Part shown: positions 1 to 12,400 of the stretch, piece by piece
How the letters are laid out: each line of letters begins with the position of its first letter
How positions within the stretch are numbered: position 1 is the first letter of the stretch
From: Sphagnum magellanicum
Taxonomy: Eukaryota; Streptophyta; Sphagnopsida; Sphagnales; Sphagnaceae
Assembly: GCA_021904315.1 (NCBI GenBank)
Contig: CM038913.1
Location: 8,865,958 to 8,929,957, forward strand
DNA: 64,000 nucleotides
Direction: 5' to 3'
The notes under the pieces: model-generated
Database searches by the model: none
Seen by the model: the letters and a program-made list of their open reading frames with translations, nothing else
Told to the model about the DNA's origin: nothing
Translations under genes and position numbers: made by a program

Positions 1-1269
1 TAAGAAGCACAAGAGAGTGATACCTATTTCAAGAACAATTACATCTTTTATTCCTTGAGGTTATTCTTTTAAATCAAATCTATTACTTCATTAATATAAA
101 GTTCAGAAAAAACAATCAAATCACATAACGTTTATTGATAATATAATTACATATTCCAACTTGCAAGGCAACAATTTTGAGCTCAAAAGGATAACCAAAA
201 AAATCTAAAAGTGGCCTAAGACGAAAACTTTGGTGTTCTATGTACTTAGTTCTGGTTATATATGCGTGTGTTTGGTAAGCGCAAATATAATGACTTTTTT
301 TCTCCAATAAATTTATTTCACTTTTGACATGAGTTGTTTAGTGCAAAAATCTCAACTCCAACAAGCGTAAGCATGCTTTTTTTTTTAAAAGTAAATCATA
401 CATTTGTCATTTTATTTTTTATCTTGGTTTGTTTCAAATGAAGTGAAATGGTTGTTATTCATAACATCATATATGTATCTTATTTGGCAAGAATTGTAAT
501 TATCCATCCAAAATAACAATTTTTACATTCCTTTCATTATATTTCTCAAACCCTTGAAAAATGGCTCAACCCATCATGTGTTCCTAATTAAATACTAAAA
601 ATTTTAAATTTAAATAAATATAAAATATCAGAATTTCATGCAAACAAAATTATAATTAACTTTACATTGGTTTAAATATATGCATATTACAACATTAGAT
701 AATAATAAGATGGAAAAAAAAAATCTCACATAATATCCCCAAATAATATATTGTTTGACACAAGTAATGTAAATTTTACATGTCCATTAGGGATGTGTGT
801 AACAAAGAGAATTGGGTAATAATATTAATCCAAGTTCTTGACCAACATGCTATCATGGACATAATAGATGGATGAAAATTTTAGTTCCCATTTGGGATTG
901 TTACCAATATTTGATTGAAGGTTCATCTTGTTTAACAGAATGTCTAATCACAATAATTAATTAACATGTGTTCTAGATATTTATCAATTATTGGAGCAAC
1001 AACAACATTAGTTGATCTTGTGACAATTCCTTTGGGTGTTAATTTGTAAGAGATTGAAGACGAATGAAATTGAGTCAGGCTAATTATCTCCAAGTGACAC
1101 TGGAACAAGATTTACTTGGGATAAGATTCGTGATTTCATTTGTGTACATTTTGATGACCTCAAGAATTCTTTATAGGGTAAAAGCCTAGGGTGGGGGCAT
1201 TCTCAAAAAACAAAGGGCCTAGGATGGGGTGGTAGCTGAATCCAGCCCCATATCCTTACCTCTTACACC
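1..1269. other. AT-rich non-coding stretch
   Basis: No gene is recognisable on either strand. The few short open frames are unrelated to any family I know and have AT-rich, low-complexity composition. Nothing beyond A/T runs was found. Confidence 0.5.
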
Positions 1270-1272
1270 TAA

Positions 1273-1566
1273 GAGCATGCTCAATGGCAGCAGTAAATTG
1301 GGATTTACAGCGCTTTTTGAATGAAGATTTTTAAAAAACACTGTGAATCTTCTTTGTGCTGATAAAAATGTACATGTTCCCACTGTAGCAAGAAATGACT
1401 GTTTCTCAGCAATAAATGCATGTTTCTCATTGGCCAGCTATAATGATTGGCCCAGGTGGTGAGAGTTAAATAGTCTCTCACTTTGTACAGTCCATCTTTT
1501 CATGGTGGGATGGGGATGTACCTGGATGTGCTAAATACTAATAGAGGACCGCCACTGGGCATGCTC
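1273..1566. mobile_element. PIF/Harbinger-like (Tourist-type) MITE, 294 bp
   Basis: The element starts GAGCATGCTCAATGG and ends CCACTGGGCATGCTC. These are terminal inverted repeats that match over about 13 of 15 bases. It is flanked on both sides by TAA (1270-1272 and 1567-1569), the 3-bp target duplication typical of PIF/Harbinger elements. It carries no coding frame, so it is non-autonomous. A diverged relative sharing the inner GG(C)CC(A/T)AGGTGGT...TTAAATAGTCT block lies near 29.4-29.6 kb. The family assignment rests on the termini and target-site duplication only. Confidence 0.75.
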
Positions 1567-1569
1567 TAA

Positions 1570-2300
1570 ACATATGTAAATCTCAAGACATAGAAAGAGA
1601 AGGGTTCTTATGCCTACTCCTTAAGAGTGAGAGGGATCTTATGATTATAAATATCCTTACTCTTTGAAAAGAGGGATATTCATGGAAATAAGGTGCCCTC
1701 CAAATACCATAAGAAATTTCTCCAAGTGCTTTACGTCCAACAAGAGAACTCCCAAAGGACACCTCAACAAAGCCATAATTAGGCTCCTCACTTTACACCT
1801 GTGTTTGATTCCCTTGAGGAACTACGAGGACCAGGGTTTTTTTTTCAAAATATGGAGAGTGCCAGAAAGGCTGCCTCCATTTGGACAGTGGAGCATATTT
1901 TGCTATAAGTAAATTTTGAAAGGAGAAATTTTAGGCTACATGTTTTTTTTTAATAGCATTTGGGTAATTGAATTTTTTTCAATGAAGCTTAATTGGCTAC
2001 TTAGATTTCATGGCTATCATACATTTGGGGACTACCTAAATTCCCATTCAGAAATTGTGGCCATAGTTAAATTGTGTTTGTCTAGCTACTGCAATGAAAC
2101 AAATCTCCTGTAAGGGAATTGAACCCTGACCAAAAAGGGTCTTGCCCATTGCAACAACGGAGTCCTACACCCACACAACCTTGAAATCCCCCTCCCAACT
2201 TTCAAACAGCCAAGCCCAACACCCAAACCAAATTAGAAAGATTTCTGACATACACAATTCTGCAACTTGAGCAGAAACCTCCAAAACTAAAAACCAAATT
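1570..2300. other. Non-coding stretch with SINE-like B-box motif
   Basis: Two short open frames (about 1664-2113, +) resemble no known family. On the minus strand, 2115-2125 reads GGTTCAATTCC, which matches the RNA polymerase III B-box consensus, but no good A box was found. This may be a SINE remnant lying just past the 3' end of the hAT-like copy. Nothing else is supported. Confidence 0.3.
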
Positions 2301-2512
2301 TACAATTGAACCTAATACCTCATTGTCATCTCCTTCCATAATGCGATTGTATCATCATATGGGAAGTTAGACAATGTGAATTTTTTTTGACTAAGCCTCC
2401 TAACCCACAAATCCAAGTGAGTTGTTAGCCAGTTTTGGAGCTTGTTCTTCATGAAAGAAAGATTGTTGAATGTTCTTTCATCCTCAATGAACCCCAACAC
2501 CTAAACCATTGC

Positions 2513-2598
2513 AATCTTGCCAATTTGTTGTACTCACTGAGTTTTTCACTCAAAATCTTGCCAATTTGTTGTACTCACTGAGTTTTTCACTCAAAATG
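2513..2598. repeat. Tandem duplication, 41 bp x 2
   Basis: A 41-bp unit beginning AATCTTGCCAATTTGTTG occurs at 2513 and again at 2554 with no mismatch over the readable length. It lies upstream (in minus-strand reading) of the C-terminal segment of the hAT-like pseudogene and probably arose by local replication slippage. Confidence 0.85.
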
Positions 2599-3586
2599 AC
2601 AGATAAGTTAATCCTCATCCATAATCTGGTTGCTAGAATCAACTCTGAATGTTTAGTTATTGCCCCTTTAGCATTATGGATATAGTGAGTATAAAACAAA
2701 AGTCAAAATAATACTTTGTTGGACTATTATATCCTTCATATGTGCATTGATTTCACAACACAATGCTAGATTGGGATATGAACCATCATCTTTCACAAAA
2801 TTATAATGAAAATTATTTTCCAAATTTTCACCATGATGCATGAAACTTGAATAGGTACTAAAAACTGTCAAATTGTGATAGTTTTTCGTGTAGACCATAG
2901 CTTGCAACACACCCCTCAACAGTCTTGCTAGCAACACAAAATGTAAATTTGATAACATTCAAAATGTGAAAGGATGATCCTTCTATAACATCAAGATTCA
3001 GCTAATATTGGGGGTACATGATTCCAATAGCCATCATGACTTCTTACTCTAGAAATCACCACAGTAACTAAAAAATTAAGGTTTAGGTTGTTGCAATGTA
3101 TCAATTTTTCACAAGAGTAGTGAATCTACTGAAATCCTCTTCGTGAACCTTCATGCAAGACCCATCAACTAGGTTCCGAATGTGGACAACAAAAATCTAT
3201 CCACCAATATTAAAACTAAGAAAAGCTTGGGGCTCAACCAAATTTTAAGCACCATTGGACTACTACAATAGTTTAGTGAATTCATCAAATAATGGATCAT
3301 CAAAACTAAAAATTGGATTAATATAGAAGCGGAAAAGTTTAGTTTCAGCAAGATTTATCCCATTTAGAAAATCCATGATAAACACATCCCGACATCAAGC
3401 ATATTTAATGAGAAAATGGACCACCGCCAAGATTGACATAACACATGGCAGACCTAAGATTAAATCTAGATCACACAATAATTCAAAGTTGTCATGAGTA
3501 GATTTGATTTTTTCACAATCAAAATGCAATTTCGCAACCAAAGACTTACACTCGGCCAATACATGTTTCAAAGGGCTCAACATGGA

Positions 3587-5230
3587 TGACGCACTCCCAA
3601 GTCTCTTGTTGGTCCCAAGTCGAGACCAAGTCACTCAAGTTGCGGAATTTGGGAAGGAATCGGGGCACGCTCCCAACTCTCAACACTAAAAGGGGTAGAA
3701 GGGCATGCTGAAGCTCTGGGATTAGACTAGGAAGAGGGACAAGTTATTCACTCATTCGAACCTGCATCAAACCACCAACAAGTTGGTTAGTTCGCATTCT
3801 GAAACACCCTTGGTGCTAGGATGAGCCACGGGGAACATTGGACTCACTTGACTCACCACGGCCCGGATTCGGGGGAAGCCACCACCTTCCCCCACATAGT
3901 ATTCTCTGCATCTCATCATCGCACTTGCATCCAAATGGCTCTTTTTCTTGGGACTCCCAAAGTGGAGTCCCGAAATTATCCCAATGACGCGCTCCCAAGT
4001 CACGGGGTGAAACCCACTTGAGGGTTTCACAAAGTCAAGTTGTGGAAAGTTGAGATTTGGTAGCACGCTCCCGGCTTCCAACTCTAGAAAGGGGTAGAGG
4101 GTCGAGTTGGGAGCCCCGGGATTAGACCAGGAAGAAGGTTTAGTAGATCAAGCATGAATATACATCAAAACAAACCACCCACGTGGTTAGTTCACATTCC
4201 GAGACCCCTTTGGGTGTTAGGACTTGCCATGGGCACTTGGACACACAAGACTCACCACGGCCCGGACTCGGGGGAAGCCACCACCTTCCCCCATATAATA
4301 TTCTCTGTGGCTGGTCGTGGAGGCTACATCCGAATGGCACAAATTCCCAGGACTCCCGAAATGGAATCCCGAAATTGTCCCGGCGGGACTCCCGGAACTT
4401 TGAACCGCCATAACTCCCGACTGCAGAGTTGGATCGTGTTGAGGTCTGAACCAAAGTTGTAGCCCTCGTCAAGATCTTTCCAACGCCATATCGCACACTC
4501 AAATCGGATGTCGCGAAGAGGTCGATTCCTGACTTTTAATGGTCAGGAGTCAAACTGCCAATTTGACTCTCGGCCCTTCTTTTGCCCATAACTTGGGCTG
4601 CAGATGTCCGAATTGCCAATGCGAGGGCATTTTCGATATCTACGTTTCGAGACCTTTCCAATGACACCAAGAACACCCCAATGCGAGATGTTTTGCCCCT
4701 TGCTGTCGAGCTCTGAACATTCAGGAGTCCCGGGGACTCCAAACCTCCAACTTTTCCAAGTGTTGGGCTTCACCCCCACACTTGGCCAAAGTGGGGTTGC
4801 GACACCCAGTTTAGACTCCCAGGACTTTGGGCGTTCATAACTTCTCACCCCGACCTTGGATTGAGACAAGGTTTGAAGAAAAGTTGTAGCTCTCCTCGAA
4901 AGCTTTCCAACGGTGTGTCGCACTTCACCTGAATGCACCGGGATCAGGCTGATTCCTGACTTTTAGTGGTCGGGAGTCAAATTGCCAGTTTGACTCCTGG
5001 CCTTTCTTTCAACCATAACTTGTGTTGCAGATGTCGAAATGGCTCATGCAAGGCCATTTTGGACATCTACACTTGAAGACCTTTCCAACGGTATAAAAAA
5101 CATTTCAATGCGAGGTGTTTTGACCCCTGCAATTTCGTTCTAAATTTTTGGGAGTCCCAGAGGACTCCCAAGTCCCATTTTCGGGAGTGTGAGTGGCGAC
5201 TCACATTTCCCTCAAAGTGGGGTTGCGACA
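3587..5230. mobile_element. Solo-LTR-like insertion, TG...CA with 5-bp target duplication
   Basis: The insertion begins TGACGCACTCCC and ends GTTGCGACA. ATGGA is duplicated at 3582-3586 and 5231-5235. TG...CA ends with a 5-bp target duplication are the hallmark of LTR-retrotransposon integration. No gag, protease, integrase or reverse-transcriptase motif is visible, so a solo LTR left by recombination is the simplest reading. Composition is clearly richer in GC than the host pseudogene around it. Internally it holds two ~0.4-kb modules, each duplicated in direct order: A 3587-3984, A' 3985-~4388, B ~4389-4804, B' ~4805-5230. It could instead be a compact non-autonomous element. Superfamily cannot be assigned. 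Confidence 0.8.
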
Positions 5231-7327
5231 ATGGAGATCCAATGGGTCTTCACACATTCTTCAACAATTTGAACCCTTTGGTTTCTAAAATTTCTGCAAA
5301 TTTTACACATTTCAAAAACTTCTTAAGGTTGTGTGCAAAGAATGAATACAAGGATTGCAGCATGAACACAATGCAAGACACCAAAAATAGCTTAGACAAA
5401 ATAACAATTGCAAAATTGGTTTTATGTGCCATGCAGTAAACACCAATAAAAATAGGAGCAGTATGAATTTTTTGCTGAAAAACTACCTCAATCTGATGTC
5501 CCTGGAACACATAATTTCCATCAGAACCAATGCATACCCACCGTCAAACAAATTTTTCAATCGAACACTTTCATACTTAGCCATGCACTTCAAAAGGATT
5601 AAAGTGATGTTATTTGTAGTAGCATTCATTTCCACACGTTCCAAGGTAAATAAGATTAGAAATCTACACCATTCCTTCATAACATAGACATGGACACCAA
5701 TCCATTGCTAGTTGTCCAATGTAATCACCTCATTTGCACTCACAAAAAAATAATTAGTAACTTGCACAATAGTCTTAGTGGATGTAAGGACAACATCATG
5801 CATTGCTTCAGCCATTCCCCACCCACACCCATATGTTGCAAACTACACAATTTTCTTTCTAGATGAAATATGAACATCATACTACAATTGACTTAGAACT
5901 ATTTCAATATGTTACCACCATAGAGCTTTTCATTTTTTGCACGAATAGATTCCTTGCTGTAGTACCAATCCCTAATGACAATTCCAACAAAAGTAACAAA
6001 TAATCTTTTCCAACCAACATGTTTATTTAAAGTATCCAAATTTAATAATAAGGACTTGTCTTTTCCCTCAACAACTGAACATATCATGGATTTCACTAAC
6101 GATACTTGGAAATCCTCCCCCAAAACTAATTCTACCCAAGGAAACTTGGCTACCCAAGAATCTTGGATAATTTGAAACTTGTCATAGGACCTCTTAGGTT
6201 TTTTAGCTGGAGGTTCATGTGCAGTAGGATTAAAAGACTCAAAGACATAACAATGTAGGTGGAGGAACATGAGATATTGATGAACTTACCATGCTAATAT
6301 TCAATTGATCCTAACCCCAAAAAAAAAAGTTTGATCTGAAAATTTGCAAGAAATTTCAATGGTGGCATTACAACAAACAACTTGAACAAAGCAAGCAAAT
6401 TGAAATGGATTAGAGGCCAAAGCATGTAAATGAATTAAAAACACACATAATAAAAAAAAATTCAAACTGCAATATGAACTAGGAAAAAGAAAAAAGAAGT
6501 CCAAGTTATAATCATTGTGGATTGTATAACTTCAAGAATCAAAAGCTTGGTTCTAGAACTTGAGTTCATCACCTTGAGGATTGAAAGTTTTGACCTTGAT
6601 AGACAATCTCAAGAACCTTGTAGATTCTAAAAGAGCTACAGAAAGCTTGAAGGAGTTTATTTGTGTTTGTTGATTGCTCCATCCCCATGAATTGTGAGTA
6701 ACAACTTTTGCAACAATAAGATCATGCCATTGCTAAGCTTTTTTGCACAAAGCACATTGCACATTCAAAGCAAGCAATGATAATCTTATGCCACCATCTC
6801 CATTAGTCCATTGTTTAAATTCTTTTCTTAAAAATCTTGATCAATAATAACTAATGATAGCCATTGGAGTTTTTTTCGAGGAGTAGTCGTAAGTTAATTA
6901 AACCCTAAAGGTGATCCAACACATTCAACGATCAAAGTTGGCGATTTCCAAAAGGGACAACTAAAATTTGGTGATAAACATAAAACTTAAAAGTGAAATT
7001 GAAAAACCTTAAAAGTGTGGATGGTGATGGATGTTTACAACCAAATGACTTTTACTAGCAATGGACAAATATGGGAAATTGACATTTTGGCGCACATGGT
7101 GTTGTAGTGGGGTTGTTTAAAGTGATCTCCATTTATTTTATTTTTTATTTCCTTCGTATCAAATCACATGCGTGGATTTTGTGTGGCCTTTTGGCGATAA
7201 ATTGCTAAAAAGAACTTTGATGAAGATCGTATGTAATATTTTGTTTCAGCTCAAGTTTTATGTAGTGTTTTTTTAACTAAAACACATCAGGCCAAAAGAC
7301 CCCTCATGGTTTTCTCTTTAGTCCAAG

Positions 7328-9470
7328 CTATGATGGCATCATTGTAAGGAAAAATATCAATTGTAAGTCTATTATAAAAGGTTGTGTAAACATCCAAATG
7401 TTCACATAAACAACCTTTCGTAATCTTGCCTTCATGAAGGTCAAGGTTGAAAAAGTGTTCTCATCTTCCATAGAACCCATAATTTGAACCACAACCAATT
7501 TTGCCACTTTCATGAGTTCACAAAGTCGAACACATAATAAAACATTACTAAAAAAATTCTTCCAAAGTCTAGACACCAAATTTAAATCCATCGATTAGTT
7601 CATAGTCCATTGAACATTAAACATCATTATAATCTTGAAGAAAGAAGACTGCAAATCCATAATATTCACATCAAGTATTGTTGGGATCCAAGTTTGGGTG
7701 GATCCAAGCTTATTAGGTTGACAATAGAAACCTTTCAAGATAGCCATATGAACAAGGAAGGTCATCTCACATGAAGATTTTAGCAAATACTACAAATAAA
7801 CAACACCCAAAGCATCCATGACATTTTATGCAAGAAATCACTTTTCAAGTTCATCGTTGAACTTAATTATAATTTTAGAACATTATTTTTGCACTTGATT
7901 CATGGTTTGTTGGAAGATAACATGAGTAACATGCACATAAATTGATGTCTCAAAACACCAATAATTCATCATGATAGAAATGCCAATAATTTAGAAACTC
8001 AAGTTTTCAAAACCAATATTCAAATCATGTGCCCATTCATGCACCACCATGTCTAATGTGCCATTCAGCAAGTCGCGATACCCATTGAACACATCATGCA
8101 TGTAGGTAATATGGGAATCATTGTATCAATAATAGAAACCTGTTTGGCACAATTTGATTATAGCAACAAAATCATAAATAAAACATTGCCGAAATTGGGA
8201 GAATTTAATAAAGTCATTGAACCCTTCCAAAATGGGCATAATACAATAAAACCCCATCATTACCTCCAAATCACAAAACAATTCCAAATCATAGGCAACT
8301 TGAGTATTATTATCAACATCTTGATGCATCTTTAAAACCAAGGCATGATACTCAAACAAAACCCTCTTAATTAGGAATAGTATAATTCAATAGCTTTTGA
8401 CCTCATGTTTTCACAATATTAACAAAGTCAACAAACTCTTGGGTTTTCTTTGGACTATGAGAGAAATATGCATACAAACTTTGTAGCACATCTTTAAATC
8501 TTTCTCACAATGCCCATTTTGAAAAGAATTTGGACTACAATATTGGTGTGGCGGCTCATACAATGCACACCAATCATGAATAGTGCATTTTTTTTTTCAA
8601 CTAAACTATCACACCTGTTTTGATGCCTTGAAACACATTTGCCCCATTAGTTCCAAATGAAACTAGTCACACAAATCACTAAACAACACCATGGCATCCA
8701 TAAATACACATGTCAAGTTATCATAAATGGCCCCATCAACCACATGTTGCAAGGAAAAAAACAAAGGTGTTCACTAGTAATCTTCCACCACACAAACATG
8801 AATGGAAATCCAAGACTATTAATCAGAAGTTGCAACTTCATCACAAGAAAGAAAGATGAACCTAACACCTTTAACCAAAGATTTGGTTTTGTTGACAACC
8901 AAATCGTGCATGCAAATTACCATCTCCCAACCAAATGTGTTTTGACTAGTGAGTTTTTGGAAAATTCTTCACATCAAGGAAATGTAATAGCTTGCTCATG
9001 CTTTCACAATTAGTCATAGGTCTACTTTCAACCATCATGTGAAAACAAATAGAAAATTGCACCAATTTTTTCTTCCTTCAACCAATAGTAACATGGTAGA
9101 TTTGGTTAGCAATGGTGTCCTTCATAATTGAATAATACAAATGTTCACTCTTAGCATGGATAGAATCCTTTTTCATGTAAAATTCACCGGCCTTAAAAAC
9201 TTTTGAGATTGTAGCTAAGGCCTTCCTTCTCCCACTATGTTTCCAAAGGTTGTCGAATTTAGGGGCCAACAACTTTTCCTTGCCCTCTCTCTTGGTACAA
9301 ACCTTGCATTTAACTTGATGCACCTTTCCATGTGCATCCACCACCAATTCAACCCATGGTAGTTTAACATTCTAGACATCTTGAAACACCCTATTTAGGT
9401 CATACTCCTTCCATTTCCTCTTAGTCTTTTCAATAGTAATCCACACATTAGCATCAAAAAAAGGTTCAAG
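7328..9470 (-). pseudogene. Decayed hAT-like transposase (ZNF862/C17orf113-like), copy B
   Basis: This is the same family and orientation as the copy ending at 6270. N-terminal motifs at about 9470-9078 read KLPWVELVVDAHGKVHQV, then KCKVCTKREGKEKLLAPKF and DNLWKHSGRRKA, a zinc-finger-like CxxC block followed by a conserved KH. A central part near 8900-8700 contains LSCDEV and QSWISIHV split by stops. The segment at 8359-8126 reads LV.KMHQD...LELFCDLEVMMGFYCIMPILE. The C-terminal dimerisation segment at 7591-7328 reads KVAKLVVVQIMGSMEDENTFSTLTFMK. Multiple stops and frameshifts make it non-functional. It lies about 1.1 kb from copy A in tandem orientation, which suggests serial insertion or local duplication. 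Confidence 0.75.
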
Positions 9471-9479
9471 ATTAAAAGG

Positions 9480-12400
9480 GATAGGGTTTGGAAGTTGGCT
9501 ACTAAAGGATGCTACACCTAATGCATCCTTTTGGAAAAAAAACGATGGAATTTGAAATTTAGGGGATGCTACAAAGGTGCCATGTTCAAGAAAGAATCAC
9601 AATAATAGAAATAATTTATAAGACATGTAGCAATAATCTCCAACTTTGTTATGAACAATCAACAAACCCCAATTCTACAATTAACAACCAATAAACCATA
9701 AAGCTCTACGCTATAATTTGTATACTACAACCACTAAACCTTAAACCTTTGCATTATGCACTTTGAAGTTTGCAACCAATAATCCCTAGAATCCTCTAAA
9801 GTTTGGATTAACACATTGATAAATTTAAAATTTAAAATCTAAAGACAAAAAACTCAGAGAACATCAAACCTTGAAATCAATACGATGTGAAATAATAAGC
9901 TTGATAAAACCTAGTACCTCATTGAAACTCAACAAAAACCCTAAACCCTATACTCACACACTAAACCATGAAAAGAGTTCAAAATTGAAAACTATTAGAA
10001 AATGTTGAAAATTTTAAAAAAATTTCCATTGCAAATCTCTAAAATGCCAAGTTGTTAGTTCACCCATTGTTGATTGCAATCAATTCCAAAATCCACAATC
10101 ACAATTTGTCCATCAATAACTACTATTAAATCAAAGTACATAACAAAGTGCACACACAAACCAGTGAACCACCAAACTCTAGTGCACATTGCACAATGAC
10201 ACAAACCACTAGTGATCATTGCATTACATAACATGCAGTGTGCACATTACAAACTCCAAAATCTAAAGTCATAGATTGTAGCAACTTGCAAATAGAAAAT
10301 TACAATAACACCACAACGGGTTGGGATTTGGGAATCGAAATTATATTTTAATTTCCAGAGTCCAATCAAACTTTGACGATGATCGATCAACAATTGTTGA
10401 CCAACGAAAACCTCAACTTGCAAGTTGCATGACACAATGACACATCATAACCCTTCAATGCACAATGGCAGTCTACATATTGTAGTTTGCAATTCCCGAA
10501 TCTCTCCCAAGCTTGATGCAGTGCTTTGAACAATTGACTAAGTGGTTTAATCCAAGTTGTTGCTTTAGCTAGCTACTTGCAACTTGCAAAGCTCCAAGTT
10601 ACAGACTACAATCATGACTCACTAGTGTGCTTTGATTCTTGAACAATCAATTAAGTCATCAAATCCTTAAAACCATGGCCCATGCCCCATTGCACATCAT
10701 GAAACCAAATCCTAGTTAAGACTTTCATAACTATAGAATATGGTGAGCTCAAGCAAAGGGTCATAGCTGATGATGACGATCCTGCCTTCTTCGTACTTGA
10801 CAACAAGCAGTGAGAAAAAGATGATCCCATTGTAGTTTTGGGGAAAGAGGAAAATGATTGGCAACAAATGACAATATTGGATGGCTCAATGGAGCCATTT
10901 GGCAGCTGGGACTGTTGTGGGCTCACAAAAAATGGCGAGGGGGATTAAGGTTTAGGAGGAATTGCAAGTGAAGTACGTACTCCAATATGTTGCCTTTGAG
11001 CGATTTTGCCCCTTTTTGGCCCTATTTTTTAGGCATAAAGGTAGAAGGCCACCTTTCCAGGTCGAAATCTGGCCACTAAAAAAAGACACTGGTTCTATGG
11101 CATGAGGATCCAGAAATCCACCTCAAAATTAAAATTAGAGCTGGCATGAACACACACATACATGGTGCACGGGGGACATCCTAATGCTCTCATTACGGCC
11201 AACATTTGGCGATGCTTTGATTCTGAATCCAGAGTAAACAGAAATACACACATGAATTGGGGGATGGCTCATGTGGGATCAATTGCCTTTACCACTGTAG
11301 AAAATATATGACCCAATCAGAGACAACACTCAGAGCTCATGAATTATGAATCTATAGTCAGAGGTAGTCATAGTTGTAGTCTGAACAATATTGCATTGGC
11401 TTGTGAAAGCATATTTAGGTCTATGGTTTATGTCCCATAAGGTTTGGGACTTGGGAATGGACATAAATCTCCCATTGGATCAAGAGTACTCATTTCAATA
11501 TGTGGAGCAATTGGTTCCACTTTTTGGATTGTTCTGTGGACAAGGTTCTAACTTCATTTTATTTGGTGGAATACTTGGAAGATTTCCCCTTTACTTATAG
11601 AATGTTAAATGCAAAACAATCTAGTGAATGAGGAATGACATTTAAGCATTGACATTTTGATTTTATGTTTCATTAACTTCCCTATTGTTTGTGTATTTTC
11701 CCTATTTTCCCTAACTTCCCTATTAACTTCCCTATTAACTTCCCTTTTGTAAGCCAAGTAGTCTTTTTAAATGGAAGGGATAAATTCAGTTTGCTACATG
11801 AGTGCTTTGGCTTCACCATTATCAAGTCTCTTTGTTGGCATAAAATTATTCAGAAAAGGAGTGTCAAAAAGTTGGGAAATTTTATCCAATATGTTGAGAT
11901 CAAAGGTTATAAGAGTCTGAAAAATCATTTTTGAGTTTGGAAAGAGGGGGGTGGGGGGTGGTGGTTATTAAATTTCCTTTAAAATTAGAAAATGAAACTC
12001 AGAAATGCTATTGATGAACAACCACAATAAGATACTCATTGCCTTTGGTATAGAATCAAATGTTTTCCAGACGGTCTTAATGGAAATTTGCTTTGTCAAA
12101 TAACTGTGTACATAAGTATAGAGAAGAACATAAATATTTGCTTTGATTGTCTGTTAGTTGAAGCGACAATCAAAGGCAAGCACATGGGCATGATGAGAAA
12201 AGGCATATTAGTACCCTTTCTAATAGGATGGGTTTTGTGTATGGTAAAGCCCCAAGGTGGGGGGCTATTTTGAAAATTAGGGGCTCAAAATTGGAGGATA
12301 TTTGTGGATATTGGCCCACATATTTCAAGCACTTGATTGGATATGTTAAACTATTTCCATTCTAGATGGTAAGCAAGTGGGAAAACACAAGGGCTTTTTG

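Larger units (their letters stand above)
2312..6270 (-). pseudogene. Decayed hAT-like transposase (ZNF862/C17orf113-like), copy A
   Basis: Read on the minus strand, broken frames run in the order expected of a plant hAT-like transposase. The N-terminal part is at 6270-5899 (FQIIQDSW..KFPWVE, then a degenerate zinc-finger-like block with LDTLNKHVG). A central part at 5510-5250 reads CMAHKTNFA...LYSFFAH..KKFLK...ILETKGFKLLKNV. A further part at 3634-3395 reads SPLKHVL.ECKSLV.K.H.DC...LELLCDLDLILGLPC. The C-terminal dimerisation segment at 2500-2312 reads GFIEDERTFNNLSFMKNKL. Stops and frameshifts separate these pieces, so no intact protein is possible. A 1,644-bp LTR-like insertion (3587-5230) splits it exactly between KTHWISI and SPLKH. 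Family recognition is from conserved motifs; the exact ends are not defined and no terminal repeats were identified. Confidence 0.75.

Noticed and set aside
4140..4938. Several 60-130-codon frames on both strands inside the LTR-like insertion
   Set aside because: They arise from GC-rich, stop-poor LTR sequence and its duplicated modules; none carries a retroelement protein motif.
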